Shown here: positions 1-12,200 of the stretch, piece after piece | Layout of the letters: each line of letters starts with the position of its first letter | Numbering within the stretch: position 1 is the stretch's first letter | NCBI GenBank assembly: GCA_018806985.1 | Contig: JADANN010000097.1 | Span: forward strand, 1-64,000 | Direction of reading: 5' to 3' | Length of the DNA stretch: 64,000 nucleotides | DNA from: Angiostrongylus vasorum | Taxonomy: Eukaryota > Nematoda > Chromadorea > Rhabditida > Metastrongylidae | Notes under the pieces: model-generated | Told to the model about the DNA's origin: nothing | Databases searched by the model: none | What the model saw: only the letters and a program-made list of their open reading frames with translations | Position numbers and translations under genes: made by a program

Positions 1-485
1 TCTGCAATACGCACTGGCTTGGTCAAAGGCTCAATTACGCGCGTCGTTCGTACCTTCCATCATTAAGCGGCCGAGAAAATAGTACGTAAGTTTTTTTGCG
101 AAATGAAAACATCTGCTCAAAACAACTGTGGGTTCCTGAAGGAGAATGCATATGACGAATACGCATTCAGCCATTTCAACGATGCCTCCAAGGGGGTTCG
201 AACACATAGTGTTAAAAAAGCTCTTGGCGTTGATCAGCTCCTGAGGCCTAATGGATTGGATTTCATCGAGCACCGCAAAAGGAGATTAAGTGCATCTATG
301 GCATGTATTGTGATTTTCAGTGGCCTACCAATGTATCGACTTAAGGCTGCTACCCTCCCAGATAGGTCTGGTAGCTAATTTGCAGACCACGGAGGTATGG
401 AGGGCTTGGTGTGCTTTAGGCCCAGGATCGATCCCATGTGTTCTGCAGTGCACCTGTATCCACTGGGCTAAACGACCCTGTACAT
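1..485 (-). mobile_element. Long tRNA-derived SINE (SINE-L), 5' part, cut by window edge
   Basis: Read on the minus strand, the head at about 485-420 has a tRNA-like A box (TTTAGCCCAGTGGATACAGG) and a B box (GGGATCGATCCTGG), followed by the conserved SINE body. Non-autonomous elements of this kind are transcribed by RNA polymerase III from these internal boxes and mobilised by LINE proteins. The 3' part and (TA)n tail would lie outside the window. Confidence 0.7.
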
Positions 486-768
486 CCGTAGTGAATTTTT
501 ATAAATTAATCAATGTCGCACGCTCTATCCTTTTTTGCTGCCGTCGTCTAGCTTTAGATACTAATACTTCTTCTTGCACTAAGCAAATTCTTACTTCCTA
601 AAAAAAACTTGAAAGCAAAAACAATAACGTGATTTTTTACAACCTGAACCGAACTTTATGAGCGCAATTTATGTCCTTGAAGATGAAGGTTGATATGGTT
701 TTTGAAAGATAGGAAACTTTTAAGTCTCGTATTGATTCTCATCGACCCACCATACAGTTCTACTTGTC
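1..768 (+). repeat. Partial copy of the 16.76-17.53 kb unit
   Basis: The first 768 bases match 16,759-17,525 in direct orientation at high identity and, inverted, 52.3-53.1 kb and 38.9-39.7 kb. The copy includes the minus-strand long SINE (about 1-485) and its upstream flank. It stops sharply after the shared string TACTTGTC at 761-768. In the other copies the truncated RTE-B2 starts at that point; here unrelated sequence follows. The unit probably continues left of the window. Confidence 0.85.
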
Positions 769-2865
769 ACGACAGCGTCAAGATGCGTGTTACGGTCGGT
801 GAGTAAATCAGACCGACGTCCTTTCGAGAATTCATAAACGGCTAAAAATTGCGCATTAAAGGATGCACTGCGCGGGTTCGTGAGCTTTAAAAACATACTG
901 GTACGAATTTTCCAGAGGAAATGCTTTGCCGCTGAAATCAAGCAGTTACAGGATGGAAGACGAAAAAAACAAAGCTAAGAATGTGAAGTTGCTGCGATTG
1001 GTGGCTTTGCTTCAAAAAAGGAACAAGTATGTCGAAAAAATATAGTACATGAAAAGAAAGCGCCTAAGGTTCTACGTGTTCACGCGCCTTCATGCGCGAT
1101 TTATGAGACAACATATTATGAGATACGCGGAATACAAAGGCGATTGTGAGAATTATGAACTCTGCCGATCCAGTTAAGTTTTCGAAACGTATTCATCGTC
1201 ACGAAACAAGAATTCGGATGGAAGCGAAGCAATTTTACTGTACAAAGTGAACATGCCGGTTTAACCTTTTCAGTCACACCACTACTCTAAGTTAATCTTC
1301 TTATTATTTCGCAACCGTTGGTTAGCATTATCCCGAATGAGAATCAAGATTTATGTGCAGAAAGGAACATACTGTGGATGCGCATAAGACTTCAGAGTTC
1401 CGAGTGAAACGCTAGCGATAAGTGGGTGTGAGGATAAGCTAAGCGAGCACGATGGGACGAGCTTGCAGCGATTCGGCAAAAAATTGCAACTGTCTTTCTC
1501 CTACTCATTCTTCGGTTTGCTGATCAAGAAAGATTGCTAGTTGGTCTGTGACACGTTTAAGCAACTTCGAGGGCAATCATATTAACTACAATGTTATTTT
1601 TCCTACGTGGAGAGGAACTTTCATCGTTCAAGGTGAAAACTGCGAAATTGACGTCCATGAATATGTCGTCTATGAAGAGAGCATATGCTGGTTGTCAAAA
1701 CAACTCAGCGTGTGTAAGTCGACACCGGATTTAGGCGTGCATTACGAAGTCTTTCAGCATGTTGTAGCTTTTTACATAGTAAAGCATTCAATAGAGTTCC
1801 CTATTGTGATACATTGTCACAAATGCGGATTTCAGTGCCGAATTTGACAGTACCGAAGTACTCTCTGAGATAGAATTCCTCTTAGCGTTTCCACTAATCA
1901 CTAAATTGTTTTGTTGTGGAGAAAGCAAAGCCCAACTTTCTACTGCAGCACTTTTTTATCACTGGATGATTGGTATTTTGACAAAATGTTAGACAACTGA
2001 GGAGGTTGTCACTCAAAATTACACTTTCCATCTATGAAGAAGGCTAAATTCGTCATATCATCAGTAATTGCGAAATAAAGTGTTTTGCTATCAGCCTTTT
2101 ACCTCCTGATAAAGGGCTTAGATACCACTTAGAGCAGTATAGCCGTAATAGCTCAATAATCTAACGATGACGGTCCTAATTTTCGTTTTTCCTAATGGGT
2201 TACCGACTAGAGGAGCAAATGCAGTATCTGGCGAATGTGGGCGGCTGTTTCGTGTCCGTACACAAAAGCTTCGTCTTATTTATCGGACCATAACACCAAC
2301 AACATTGTGCAAGCCATCGTTTCAGACCCAACTGCCGAGCCGGATTTCTCGGTCACCTGTGCTAATATCGACAATTTACATGCTTCCTTTTGATCGAATT
2401 ATGTAGACTTTATGGTCATGGAATTATTGTCGACACATCGGAAACAGATACATGATAATCATGACTTGGATTCAGCACTGATTCAACGAATATTAGACAC
2501 TTTCAGGCTGTTTATAAACGTATTTGTGATCGGTGCTACAAAGCTTCCGATGACAAAGTCAATCCGAAATACGTCGACGTCGACGGATGTGAAAGCAATC
2601 CATGTCGACAGGGTGTTGATTGCAACAAAGTTCGAGGAAAACTTCAATGCACTGGCTCTCCCTAGGCGTTATAACGCTAAGAATATCGAGTTTTATAGAT
2701 GTTTGCCTCAACCAAATCATTATATAGGTCTGCATATACCTCTTAAAAAATGGTGCTGATATTTTGTGTATGATATCCCCCTATATCCGCTGTCATATAC
2801 ACTCATAATATCATTCAATGTTGCAGAGTTTTAAAGGTTTTAAAAAGTTTTGTGCTCTTCTCCAG
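769..2865. other. Unrecognised AT-rich stretch without a supported gene
   Basis: No known element or protein family is recognised here. The longest open frames are 99 codons at 1,548-1,847 and 115 codons at 2,412-2,759, both plus strand. Neither shows a familiar domain, signal peptide or repeat. Nematode genes have short exons, so a spliced gene cannot be excluded, but I see no convincing chain of splice sites joining these frames. This part lies outside the visible inverted duplication. Confidence 0.4.
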
Positions 2866-3219
2866 CTAACGGCCAGACATGCGCAGATATTGACGATCGT
2901 GCAGTTGCGAACTATCCACGCTGCTCAAATTCACATGTTCCATGCTTTAACAAAATGGGCTCGTTTCACTGTTTACTCTCTGATTTCTCTCTAAGCCCTC
3001 TGTTTTTCCGCCTTTGAAATTGTTCCACAGGTTATTGTGGTGATGGTCGCACGTGTCGTCGCCGTTCTGTATGCTGCGGAGCTCCGTGTCGTCGGGATGC
3101 CACATCTGTTGACGATCCGTCTTCGCTGAATCCGGGCGGATTTTGCTCAAATAATCAAGTTTATCGAAAAAATGTGTGCAGGACAATTTTCTTGGCCCAT
3201 CGAACATTTTCAAAACGTC

Positions 3220-3292
3220 GTACCACGGCCGGGATCGAACCGACAATCTTCTGATTAGAAGTCAGACGCCTTATCCATTGGGCCACGCGGGC
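3220..3292 (-). pseudogene. tRNA-Arg(TCT)-like sequence, decayed acceptor
   Basis: On the minus strand, GCCCGCG is followed by a tRNA D arm (TGGCCCAATGGATAAGG), an anticodon stem TCTGA/TCAGA with loop CTTCTAA (anticodon TCT) and a T arm with GGTTCGATCCC. Anticodon and T arms are intact. The 3' acceptor strand CGTGGTA pairs at only five of seven positions with the 5' strand, counting one G-T wobble. This is best read as the promoter-bearing head of a tRNA-derived repeat rather than a working tRNA. Confidence 0.7.
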
Positions 3293-4878
3293 TGCAGGCT
3301 GAGTATCTATGTAATTGTCTATATGTCCTTATGAACTGCTCTAGTTGAGCTGATACCAACTTATATCAACTTCGCATCAGCTCAACAAGATATCAGTTCG
3401 CTAAGAACATAGAAATCAATATGCCGATTATTTATGCCGAAGTTTGTAGAAATTCGATTTTTTGAATTGTTACAACGTTGGCGGAGATGGTACTTTCAAA
3501 AAATAGAACATCATTGTCGTGGTATTTGCAGTTTCCACAGTGGAAGTCAGATGCATTTCTCATGGAGCACAAGGTTACGGACTTATCGAGCGTTTTCGAA
3601 AATCGTCGTTGCTTCTTTTCCTAAGCGCTGTCGTAAATGAGTCTGTGTACAATAATATGTCTTAATAAAAGTATTTTCTTTTTTTCTTTTTTTCTTCCAA
3701 ACGGTTAAAAGTCTCATCGTTGCTGGTAGGTGTTCCTGGGTGCCGGGCTGAGATGTACAGCGGGGGATTCATCAGCATGGCTAGGTTTCCCAAGCTAAGG
3801 AGTACAGAGTTTCCATCAAGAAGCCGAGCTAGAAGTAAACCAATACTCCGCCATCGTCCTGGAACCAAACTAGTCGCATGGTAGTAAATCTTCCTCTGTT
3901 ATATAAGGACGACAAGTGCCTGTGGTGGTGACGACCTGGGGCAGACTTTGGCTAGGCTGACCTCAGGAATCCAAAGGTCCACAGTACCCAAACAAGTAAA
4001 ACTCCGAAAAAAGTGGAGACTATGCTGGAGGGCGCTCAGCTGTTACATAGGCCACGTGCAGCCTAAATCAGAAGTAGTTGCCGCGAAAGTTACTTTGATA
4101 CTTGGTTGGTTCGTCTTCACTGGTTGTGGAGCCTCCCAGTATAATTCCCATGTTTTCGGAGTTTTGCTGGTTTAGCTATTGCGGGCCCTTGAATTCCTGT
4201 AGTCAGCCTAGCCCAAGTCTGCCCCAGGCTGTCACCACCACAGGTAGTAGCCGCAGTAGTAGGTTAGCGAAAGATTTGTCACTATGCGACTAGTTTGGTA
4301 CCAAGACAGTGGCTGATCCTGGTATTGGTTTACTCTTGGCTGGGCTTTCTGATGGAAACCCCGGGCTCCTTTTCACCTTGGGAGACCCTGTTAGGAGGAT
4401 GAATCCCCCCCGCTGTACATTGCAGCCGGACACCCAGGAATACCTCCCAGCCACCGCGAGGCGGTAAACCGTTTGGAGGAAAAAAAAAGAAAAAAGAAAC
4501 TATTTGCAAGGAGATATATTATTGCACACAGATTCATTTAAGTGAACACTCAGAAGAAGAAGCAGTGCCGACTTTTGAAGACGCTCGATAGGGTCGTTAC
4601 CTTGTGTTCTTTGAGAAATGAGTCTCACTTCTACTCTGAAAACTGCAAACGCCACGATTATTGTGTTCTGTTTTTTCGAAAGCAGCATTTCCACCAACAT
4701 TATTACAGTTCAAAACACCGACTTACTATAAACCTCGGCATAAATGACCAGCATGTTTGCTTCTATATTCTTATGAAATGACCTTGATGAGGTGATGCGA
4801 GGTTGATATAAGTTGATATCAGCTTAACTAGATCGGTTCATAAGGACATTTAGATCAATATATAGATGTTGGACGTGT

Positions 4879-4946
4879 ACCCGTGTGGCCCAATGGATAA
4901 GGCGTCTAATTTGTGAAGATTGTCAGTTCGACCCCGTCCGTTGACT
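4879..4946 (+). pseudogene. tRNA-Arg-derived pseudogene
   Basis: Mirror partner of the tRNA-like sequence at 3,220-3,292. The D arm is kept (TGGCCCAATGGATAAGGCG) and the B box is kept (CAGTTCGACCCC). The anticodon arm is deleted and rearranged to CTAATTTGTGAAGATT, and the acceptor strands no longer pair. About five bases shorter than a standard tRNA. Not functional as a tRNA. Confidence 0.75.
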
Positions 4947-5329
4947 TACCTTTTGAAAAGGTCAGATGGGCTAAGAAAATTGGCCTGCACTTATTTTCCG
5001 GTAAATTTGATTAATTAAGGAAAATTCACTCAGATTGAGAGACGACGGATCTTCAACACATGTGGAATCCAGGCGACACGGAGCTCTATAGGACACAGAA
5101 TGGTGACGACACGTGCACCATCACCACATTAACCTGTGGAGCAATTTCAAAGATTTAAAAACAGAGGGCAGAGATAGAAACTAGGGAAGTAAATGTCAGA
5201 GATCTTTTCGCTACCTGGTGGACATTTACTGTAGTGAAATGAGTCGATTGTGTTAAAGCATGGAACATGTGGATATGAGGAGCACTGATCGTTCGCTGCT
5301 GCACATTCGGCAATATCTGCGCATACCTG

Positions 5330-5940
5330 GCCGTTGGTGGTCGGAGGCTCCTTGCAATGCACACGTTGGATCGATCCCCCGCTTACATGGCCCACGAAGC
5401 CTTCCACTTTTCCGGGGTCGATAATTTGGTACCAGACTTGTATGGAGGATATCAACACTGGCTCGATACATCGGTAGGCCACTTTATATCACAGTACAGG
5501 CCACGTATGCGCCTGATCTCCTTTAGTGATGCTTGATGAAATCGACTACATAAAGCCTCAGGGGGCCGATCAACACCAAGAGCTTTTTTATCACTATGTG
5601 TTCGAGCCCATTCGAAGCATCGTAGAGATTGCTGAATGCATAGTAGTCATATGCAATCCCCTTCGGGAACTTAGAGCTGTATAGAGCAGGTGTTTTTATT
5701 TCACAAGAGAACGCCGGTACCAAATTTCCGACCGCTTAATGGAGGAGGGCTCGGCGCGCACGAAGCGCGTAATTGAGCCTTTGACCAAGCCAGTACGTAT
5801 TGCAGAGCACTTCTACGCTTTGCCCTAGAGGGGCTAAATGGCATAAATTTTGAAAAAAATTGACTTGTTGTAATTGCGTGGAGCACAGCGACTGGTGACC
5901 ATCAATTGACAAAGATGTGCGTTTATAGTTGTAGTTATGC

Positions 5941-5985
<45 letters not shown>
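5330..5985 (+). mobile_element. SINE-L copy with (TA)n tail
   Basis: A 655-bp tRNA-derived element. It starts where foldback element 1 ends (TTGGTGGTCGGAGG), has a weak A box and a B box region GGATCGATCCC near 5,370, then the SINE body. An extra 400-bp segment holds landmarks shared with 52.6-53.2 kb: TTTGACCAAGCCAGT and TGCAGAGCACTTCTA near 5,780-5,815 and GCCCTAGAGGGG at about 5,821-5,832. It ends in a (TA)n run at about 5,945-5,985. The matching order and the same microsatellite end in several diverged copies show one family. Pol III transcription and LINE-dependent mobilisation are inferred. Confidence 0.75.
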
Positions 5986-5988
<3 letters not shown>

Positions 5989-6606
5989 TGTATTTGTGGC
6001 GAACAAGTCAATGTCTTCTCCTCAGGCAAACATGAATTGTCAGTATAAGGTTCATTCCATTGCACCAAACGTTTCAGTGGCTTCGCCTTCTAGAAATTCT
6101 TCCCGGTATTCGCTTGCTGAGCCTGCTAAATAAGCTGTTATAAATATTACTTTTAAAAGGCATAATAACAATGTTTGATCATCATGAGATGTATTATTTG
6201 CCCGACTAATGTGCGCGATTGTCAGTTGTGGGAAAGTCATTTTTTCTTTCAAAGAAACGAAGACAACATTTTTGAATAGAAGGTAAGTAAGACTGTTAAA
6301 GGAGAGTCATGGTGTTTAAGGAGGACTGGATAATCGGGGGATCATGGCTAATACTGTCGAGCAGCATGAACGATGAGTCATCATCGAGGATCGCCGTCTA
6401 TGAATTTCCCAAGAACAACACGTGATGTTATGCAGTTTTCAAGATGATAGGACTGATACTGGTGATACGCCACTTTCACTCGGCCATTCATTCATAAAGT
6501 TCATGAAAATTGGTATACCAGAGGGCGACTTTGAGAAAGGAAAGAGGGTTGGTAAAACAGCTTTTATTTTTTTGTTTAATTTCTAACTCTACTATTTGTT
6601 TTAACC
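5986..6606. other. No gene; one degenerate hammerhead-like motif
   Basis: AT-rich sequence without recognised genes. On the minus strand at about 6,064-6,098 a degenerate version of the motif CTGAGGAAGGC...GAAACGT is visible (TCTAGAAGGCGAAGCC followed by ACTGAAACGT). Better copies occur at 20,206-20,233 and 29,183-29,211. Mirrored at about 63,750-63,785. Confidence 0.4.
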
Positions 6607-6960
6607 TTTTTGCCTACTGCCTACTGTTTTTTGATGGCAGGTTATATTGCGAAATATAACTTCAACGAAGCTGAGATATTTGCAAAACTCTGGACCGCAG
6701 GTGCCTATGGTGGGGAACAAACGCGCTATTGTCCTTTCCGGGGAGTAACGCGTTCACCACCACACCATGCGGGTCCTTCGTTTCGCCTGTCTCTCAGCTA
6801 GTTCTATCGATCTTTTTTGCCATCAGCAATCACCCGTCAACGGGATTGATCTGGGGAGCCCGAATCGGCATTGAACCCAGTTAAGATGAGGCTATAGTTA
6901 TAGGCACCTGTGGTCCAGAGATTTGCAAATATTTCAGCTTCGTTGAAGTTATGTTTCTAA
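6607..6960. mobile_element. MITE-like element with 55-bp inverted repeats
   Basis: Subterminal inverted repeats of about 55 bp lie at 6,652-6,707 and 6,900-6,955. They share ACTTCAACGAAGCTGA and GCAGGTGCCTAT-type sequence. The total is about 350 bp with no coding capacity. Relatives with the core GATGCTGAGATATTT are found at 19,342-19,808 and 36,250-36,545 and in the right arm. The long inverted repeats, small size and dispersed copies fit a non-autonomous DNA transposon. The transposase family cannot be named from this. Confidence 0.7.
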
Positions 6961-8147
6961 TATTTGTTTATACAAGAATCGTCTAGATCAACATCGTTCA
7001 GATTTTCAAGCAACGTTGTGCACAGCGCCATCTGACTAATTCTATATTGACGATGGGTGGTCCCATACCAAATGCGATTATATTGGACGTACTTCTGGTA
7101 CAATGCTTGGATTTCGCTACGCGGATGCTAATAAGAACAAGGTCGGATTCCATCACATTTCATCGGTAACATTGAAGGACAGCAAAACAATAACACATTT
7201 GAGCGACCCAAGTGGAAAATTCCACAACACAGCCGTTCGTAAATATTTTGTTGCACACGTGTCCACTTAGCTTCGTTGTGAATCGCTTTCTTTGCGACTA
7301 TATTAGTTAGCTGGAAGAGATTTTTGAATAAGAATGTGAAAATTTAGAGAGTGATCTGCACTGAGACGCTGTTCGAATATTCGCTTGATCCAAAAAAAGT
7401 ATATTCCTGGAACTGAGACGGTGTATGCAAGTGTTAAGAAGCCGGTGAACGAGCTGACCTCGTCAAGTACTTCGAGCAGAAAGGAAGGAAGAGGGCTACT
7501 TAATGAAGCTATTGTAGAACAATAAAGAAAAAAATCAACGAAGAATTAAAAATAGACACGTAGCTATGTCCACAATAATTTTAAAGACGATTAAACACTC
7601 AATCGCTAGGCTGCTGGGCTGCTATGCGAAGGCAACGGCTGGATGTCGAACCATAGAAATGAGTGGGTTTGGCAAACCACCAGATTTCTCATGCCATACT
7701 CGCAAGCGAAATTTTAAATTAAAGTGGTAGCTCAGAAGTAATTTGCAATGAGCCTTATCACCTTGTCGTTTGCTATGATTTGTTCAGAAAATCAGTATGG
7801 TGTAAAAAAGTCGCGGAAGTCATTATTTCCCGAACAGCGGCGAGGAACATCCTTCGCACAGGGCATAAATTTAAACTAAAGCATCAAACTCCATTTTCAA
7901 CTAAAGTGCGAAAATTTGTTTTCGATGTGAGAATGTCCGTGTGTAACAGCCAAAATCAATACATGGTTTATGCAAAATTAATAGCTATTAATAGCGGCTA
8001 AGCGCTAGTCGCGCCCAACACGTTATCTTCGGCCTATAATTTCGGAGATAAAGTGTATACCTTATTTGAGTGGAGAGGCAAGGCCTGCAAAGTGTATTGC
8101 CCTCGACAGTTTTTTTTTCAGTAGAGTGTTTTGCAACATATAAAACT
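6961..8147. other. No recognised feature
   Basis: About 1.2 kb of AT-rich sequence. The only frame above 70 codons (7,780-8,001, plus) shows no known domain. Identical in the right arm at about 61.7-62.9 kb. Confidence 0.4.
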
Positions 8148-8216
8148 GATAGCGCAGTGGCAGTGATGCGAGTCATCACGAGCATTGTACTGGTCCGATC
8201 CCGCCATGGGCTCACC
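8148..8216 (+). mobile_element. Truncated tRNA-derived SINE head
   Basis: A tRNA-like A box (TAGCGCAGTGGCAGTGATG) and B box (GGTCCGATCCCG) are followed by CATGGGCTCACCAAACC. This resembles the start of the SINE1 body (CATGGCCCACCAAGCC), after which homology stops. Probably a diverged or truncated SINE1. Confidence 0.5.
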
Positions 8217-8589
8217 AAACCTCACATTATTCCATGATCGGGAAATTAACACCGGTCTTGTCTGAAGAGAAACTTTTTGCAATTTAAGTGGGAAGGCTCT
8301 AGCTTAGCTATCTAAGGACACCAATGAGAATCGATTCGATCAGCATTCTACGACATTCAAGGGTGAAACGAAACTCCTCACGCTGCAGCCGAAGTCACAC
8401 GTAAAAGTGGGAAGACCTTGGCTCATGATGAATACCGGAAGTCGAATCGAATATGAGATGTACTGGCATCCGCGCAGTAGATGTGAAGAAAAGTCGTATT
8501 AAACAAAGAAATAAAAAAATTTGTAACATAGACATTTTTATCTCATCTTTTGTAACCGAGGCACGTATAGAGGCACGTAAAGAGCAGCA

Positions 8590-8860
8590 ATTTGAGGTGT
8601 CTGCAAAACCCATGGATCCGTCCCTGCACCCCTGGCTCACCCAGTTTAGTTCTTCCGGGGACGGAAAATTGGTACGAGACGTGTCTGTTAGGATAGTAGA
8701 ACTTACTGGATACATCTGGGTACTCGTAAGTGGACATATATATGCCAGATATCCATTCAATCAGATATATAGATAAGATAGATATTCCACTAGTGATGCT
8801 TGATGAAGTCGAATGCATGGTGCACCTCTCAGAAAATGATCAACGCTGGAAGCCTTTCTC
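8590..8860 (+). mobile_element. SINE1 copy, diverged
   Basis: SINE1 body with B-box remnant ATGGATCCGTCC at about 8,610. Then come the family landmarks: CCGGGGACGG, TTGGTACGAGACGTGTCTG, GATGCTTGATGAAGTCGAATGCATGG and TGATCAACGCTGG. A short GATA/TA-rich expansion lies inside. Mirrored on the minus strand at about 60,989-61,259. Confidence 0.7.
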
Positions 8861-9259
8861 TCTTTTTTATTTACTAATCAATCGATAGCTTGTCTAAAAC
8901 ACATTCGGCAAACTGCCTATGGGAACACCTGGGAGAACCAAAGCTCAGCTATCTTGGGTTCTTCAAAGAACTATGCTCAGCAACCATGTAATATGAGAGA
9001 CGACCACGATAGTCAGGGCTCCACCCTTCAGCTGTAAACAACTATATCAGTGGGTTTCTTGTAGGATGACAGGGACGATTCGCTCTTATCTAAGCTTCCA
9101 AATGAAAGCATAGATTTCGTCATTTGCACGACCCCGCTGGATTTACCACATTCGAAATGACACTTTTGAGCAGGCGTTTCCCAGCTGACGCACGACGTAA
9201 TATGCATTGGACAATCCATTTAATGATTGTAAAAACCCTTGTAGAAGAAAAGCTATGTG
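8861..9259. other. Flank of RTE-A, no recognised feature
   Basis: Unrecognised sequence between a SINE1 copy and the 3' tail of RTE-A. It is probably the target DNA of the RTE-A insertion. No obvious long target-site duplication is visible by eye. Confidence 0.35.
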
Positions 9260-12200
9260 TACTTACTTACTTGCTTACTTACCTACTTGGATGCTTGGAC
9301 GGTCCGTCTTCACGAGCTGTGCGGGCCCCAGCACATATGCCATTCTTTCTTTTCTCCCGCTATCGTAGTCCATGGTGGTGGTCTTGCTCGAGCATGGTTG
9401 CGATTGCCAGTGTCGTACCGTGATCTGTGAAACAACTGCAGCTGCGGGTACAGCTGATTAACTTTGTTTACGAACACGTCCGCCCAATGTGTAGGTACTC
9501 GCCCTGAGGGACGTTTGCATTCTCTTGGAGTCCACTCTAGTGTTCTTTTCGTCCATCTGTCGTCCGTTCATCTCATTATTTGACCGGCTCATCTATGTTT
9601 CGTTATGGAAGTATAATCTCCTGGATCTCGAAGATGTGACAGATTTCGAAGGTCAGAGCTTCGCATTCCGGCTAGATATTGAGAGTGCCGGTTATATCAG
9701 AAGATGTTGCTCAAGCGCTCTGTGAGTAGTGTGAAACATTCTTGACGTGGTTGGAGTATCAACCCACGTCTCTGCAGCATAACAGAGCGCTGGGAGGACC
9801 GTAGAATCGAAAAGGTGAGTGCGGATTTTCGGGCCCTTCAGTTGGTCGGTGGCCTCTTTGAGAGGCCCGAATGCAGCCCAAGTTGCTCTCCTTCTTCTAT
9901 CTATTTTCTCCTTCATGTTGTTTTCCATGTTAATTGATTGCCCAAGGTATACGTACGAGGTGCCCTCTGCAACGAAAGAGCCATCCAATTCAATTTTTTT
10001 ACGCCTTCGCACCCTGGGTTTTTCATGAACTGGGTCTTCTTTCGATTTATACGAAGTCCGAACTTTTTCCCCCGCTTCGTTCAGCTCATTGATCACCATA
10101 TCTGCTTCTCTAGTACTTGAGATGACAATGTCGTCGGCAAAACGAAGGCTTGATAGGAATTTACCAGCAATACATATGCCTTTCTCATCCCAATCGAGTG
10201 ACTTCATTATCCACTGTAGTGCGGCACATAACAGCTTTGGCGATATTGTGTCGCCCTGTCGAACCCCTTTTCCTATGGGTATGGTAAGAGGTCGATGGAA
10301 AAGCTGTATTTTCGGAGTGCAGTTCCGATAGCAGTCGCATAGAATTTTTTGTATAGGACGGGTCCACTCCTTGGTCGACGAGCGCTGATAGGATTACATT
10401 CATTTCGACACAGTCAAACGCTTTTTCGCAGTCGACAAAGGTTAGGACTAGAGGCAAGTGGTGTTCCCGACAAACTTCGATGACCCTGGACACGGTTTGG
10501 ATGTGGTCCACACAGCAAAATCCTTTCCGAAATCCCTGCTTGCTCGACTGGTCGCGCCTCATCCAATGCCCTTGATATGCGCATGAGGATAATCTTCGTG
10601 AAGAGCTTGTAGAGTACACTCAACGAGCATATGGGACGATAGTTACGAAGATCCCTTCGGTCTCCTTTCTTATGCAGGATGACCGTACGCAACGTCCTCC
10701 ACTGGTCTAGGATTTTTTCCCTTTGAAGGTAGGCTATCCTGCGATTTGCGGGAAGTACATGTAAATTGTGGTCACCAGCTATAAGGAAATCGGGGGTAAT
10801 ATTATGGGGTCCTGGAGCTGTGCCTCTTTTCATGCTTTCTATCGCAACTCGGACCTCCGACGGAAGAATTCCAAGTGATTTTTCTCCGGCGGTGATATTA
10901 GGGTCCGGGACGGGTATTGTAGAACGGAAAAGGTTGGTATAGGACGTTTCTGCTATTAATTCCATATCATGGCGGGAACTTTGACGACCGCATCTTCGTT
11001 CATCAGGGCTAACAGCGGACCATTATAACCACACAAGTTCTGACGGCATTTTTTCAGACTGCTTCTTTTCTCTGCTGCTTCCAGTAGTTTCTTTTGCTTG
11101 TACGGTTGTAGATCTTCTTGCAAAGCCATTCTGCAGCTGGCATTTGTTAGTAGCATTGTTAAACGTGTGGCAGTAGGATCAAGCTTCAGCTTCCTTCTCC
11201 TTTCGAGCAACTCCATAGTAGTGACGAAGATGCAATCCGATCTTCTTGCTTGAGGAACTGAGGCAAATTCGGCACAGTTTTTCAGTCCTTCGACAAGCAG
11301 TTGGTAGTCTTCGGTCGGGTTCTCTTTAATCTGCCGGTCACGTCTGGATAGGACTTCGTTCAGAATGTTCTCGTCGTATACAGCTGAACTTGTTCGTCGT
11401 GGTCGAAGAAGAGAGTTCTTTTTTCAGCTTGTGGCTGAATCGAATCTTCGCGCGAAGAAGGCGGTGATCGGAACCAGTACAGAATGACGGGGGCTACAGA
11501 TGTGTCAAGTGGGCACCATGTTCTGTTTGTCAGAATGTGGTCGATCTCCGCTTGAGTCATGCTGTCAGGAGACACCCATGCCCAGCGGCGGTTTTCTTTC
11601 TTCTGGAAAAACGAGTTTCCATGGAAGGGACGTGCTGCTGACAAGTGCCCTGCGAGAGGGTTTCCATTCTCATTTCTTTCTCTTCGCACAAAATTTCCGA
11701 TCCTGTGCTAGCTCACGTTGGCTTTTCCTATTCTAGCGTTGAAGTCTCCGCAACAAATTCTTTGTCATTGCGGATGATTTCCTCCAACTGATAGTAAAAC
11801 GCATTTAGTTCGTACTCATCAGGTGCGTCGGTCGATGAGTAGCAGTTGGTGATAGTGGTCTTCTTATGATGTGACATTTGAAGACGAAGGACGGCTATGC
11901 AAGGGGAAAAGGATCTCGTATAAATCGACGAGATAGAGAAGAGACGGGTGGACGACAAAGCCAACGCCGTCGACATTTCGTGATGGGCCCTTTTCTCCAC
12001 GGATCACAGGGGGTCCCGTTGTTTAGTTGACGTATGTCGGTCTTATTGATTTTTGTTTCTTTTAATGCGATCAAGTGAAATTTAATGCGATCTGCCGCTA
12101 CACGATGTGGATCAGAGGGAGGTGTATTTTCGGCGACGAATCCTTCGCTCGGTCTTTCTACTAGTTGATTCGGAGAGATGTTAGAACTCAAACGTGGGTA

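Larger units (their letters stand above)
2866..5336. mobile_element. Foldback element 1 with divergent tRNA-Arg-like sequences
   Basis: A 2.5-kb imperfect palindrome centred near 4,095. Each arm, from outside to centre, has three parts. First is a 350-bp body; the ends at 2,868 and 5,336 both contain TGGCCGTT next to ATATCTGCGCAT-like sequence. Second is a tRNA-Arg-like sequence (3,220-3,292 minus; 4,879-4,946 plus). Third is about 600 bp of upstream sequence reaching the centre, including GTTGATATAAGTTGATATC. The arms are roughly 75-80% similar by eye. The central 200 bp also pairs loosely, for example AAAACTCCGAAAA at about 4,000 against its complement at 4,155. No coding capacity is recognised. 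A shorter relative lies at 32,070-33,894. It could be a foldback transposon or an inverted dimer of a tRNA-derived repeat. Confidence 0.7.

Noticed and set aside
1548..2759. Host gene from frames at 1,548-1,847, 2,167-2,406 and 2,412-2,759
   Set aside because: No domain, no convincing splice chain and ordinary lengths for random frames; kept only as an unrecognised stretch.
5945..5985. TA microsatellites as replication origin or promoter
   Set aside because: They occur at the same 3' position of several SINE-L copies, so they are element tails.
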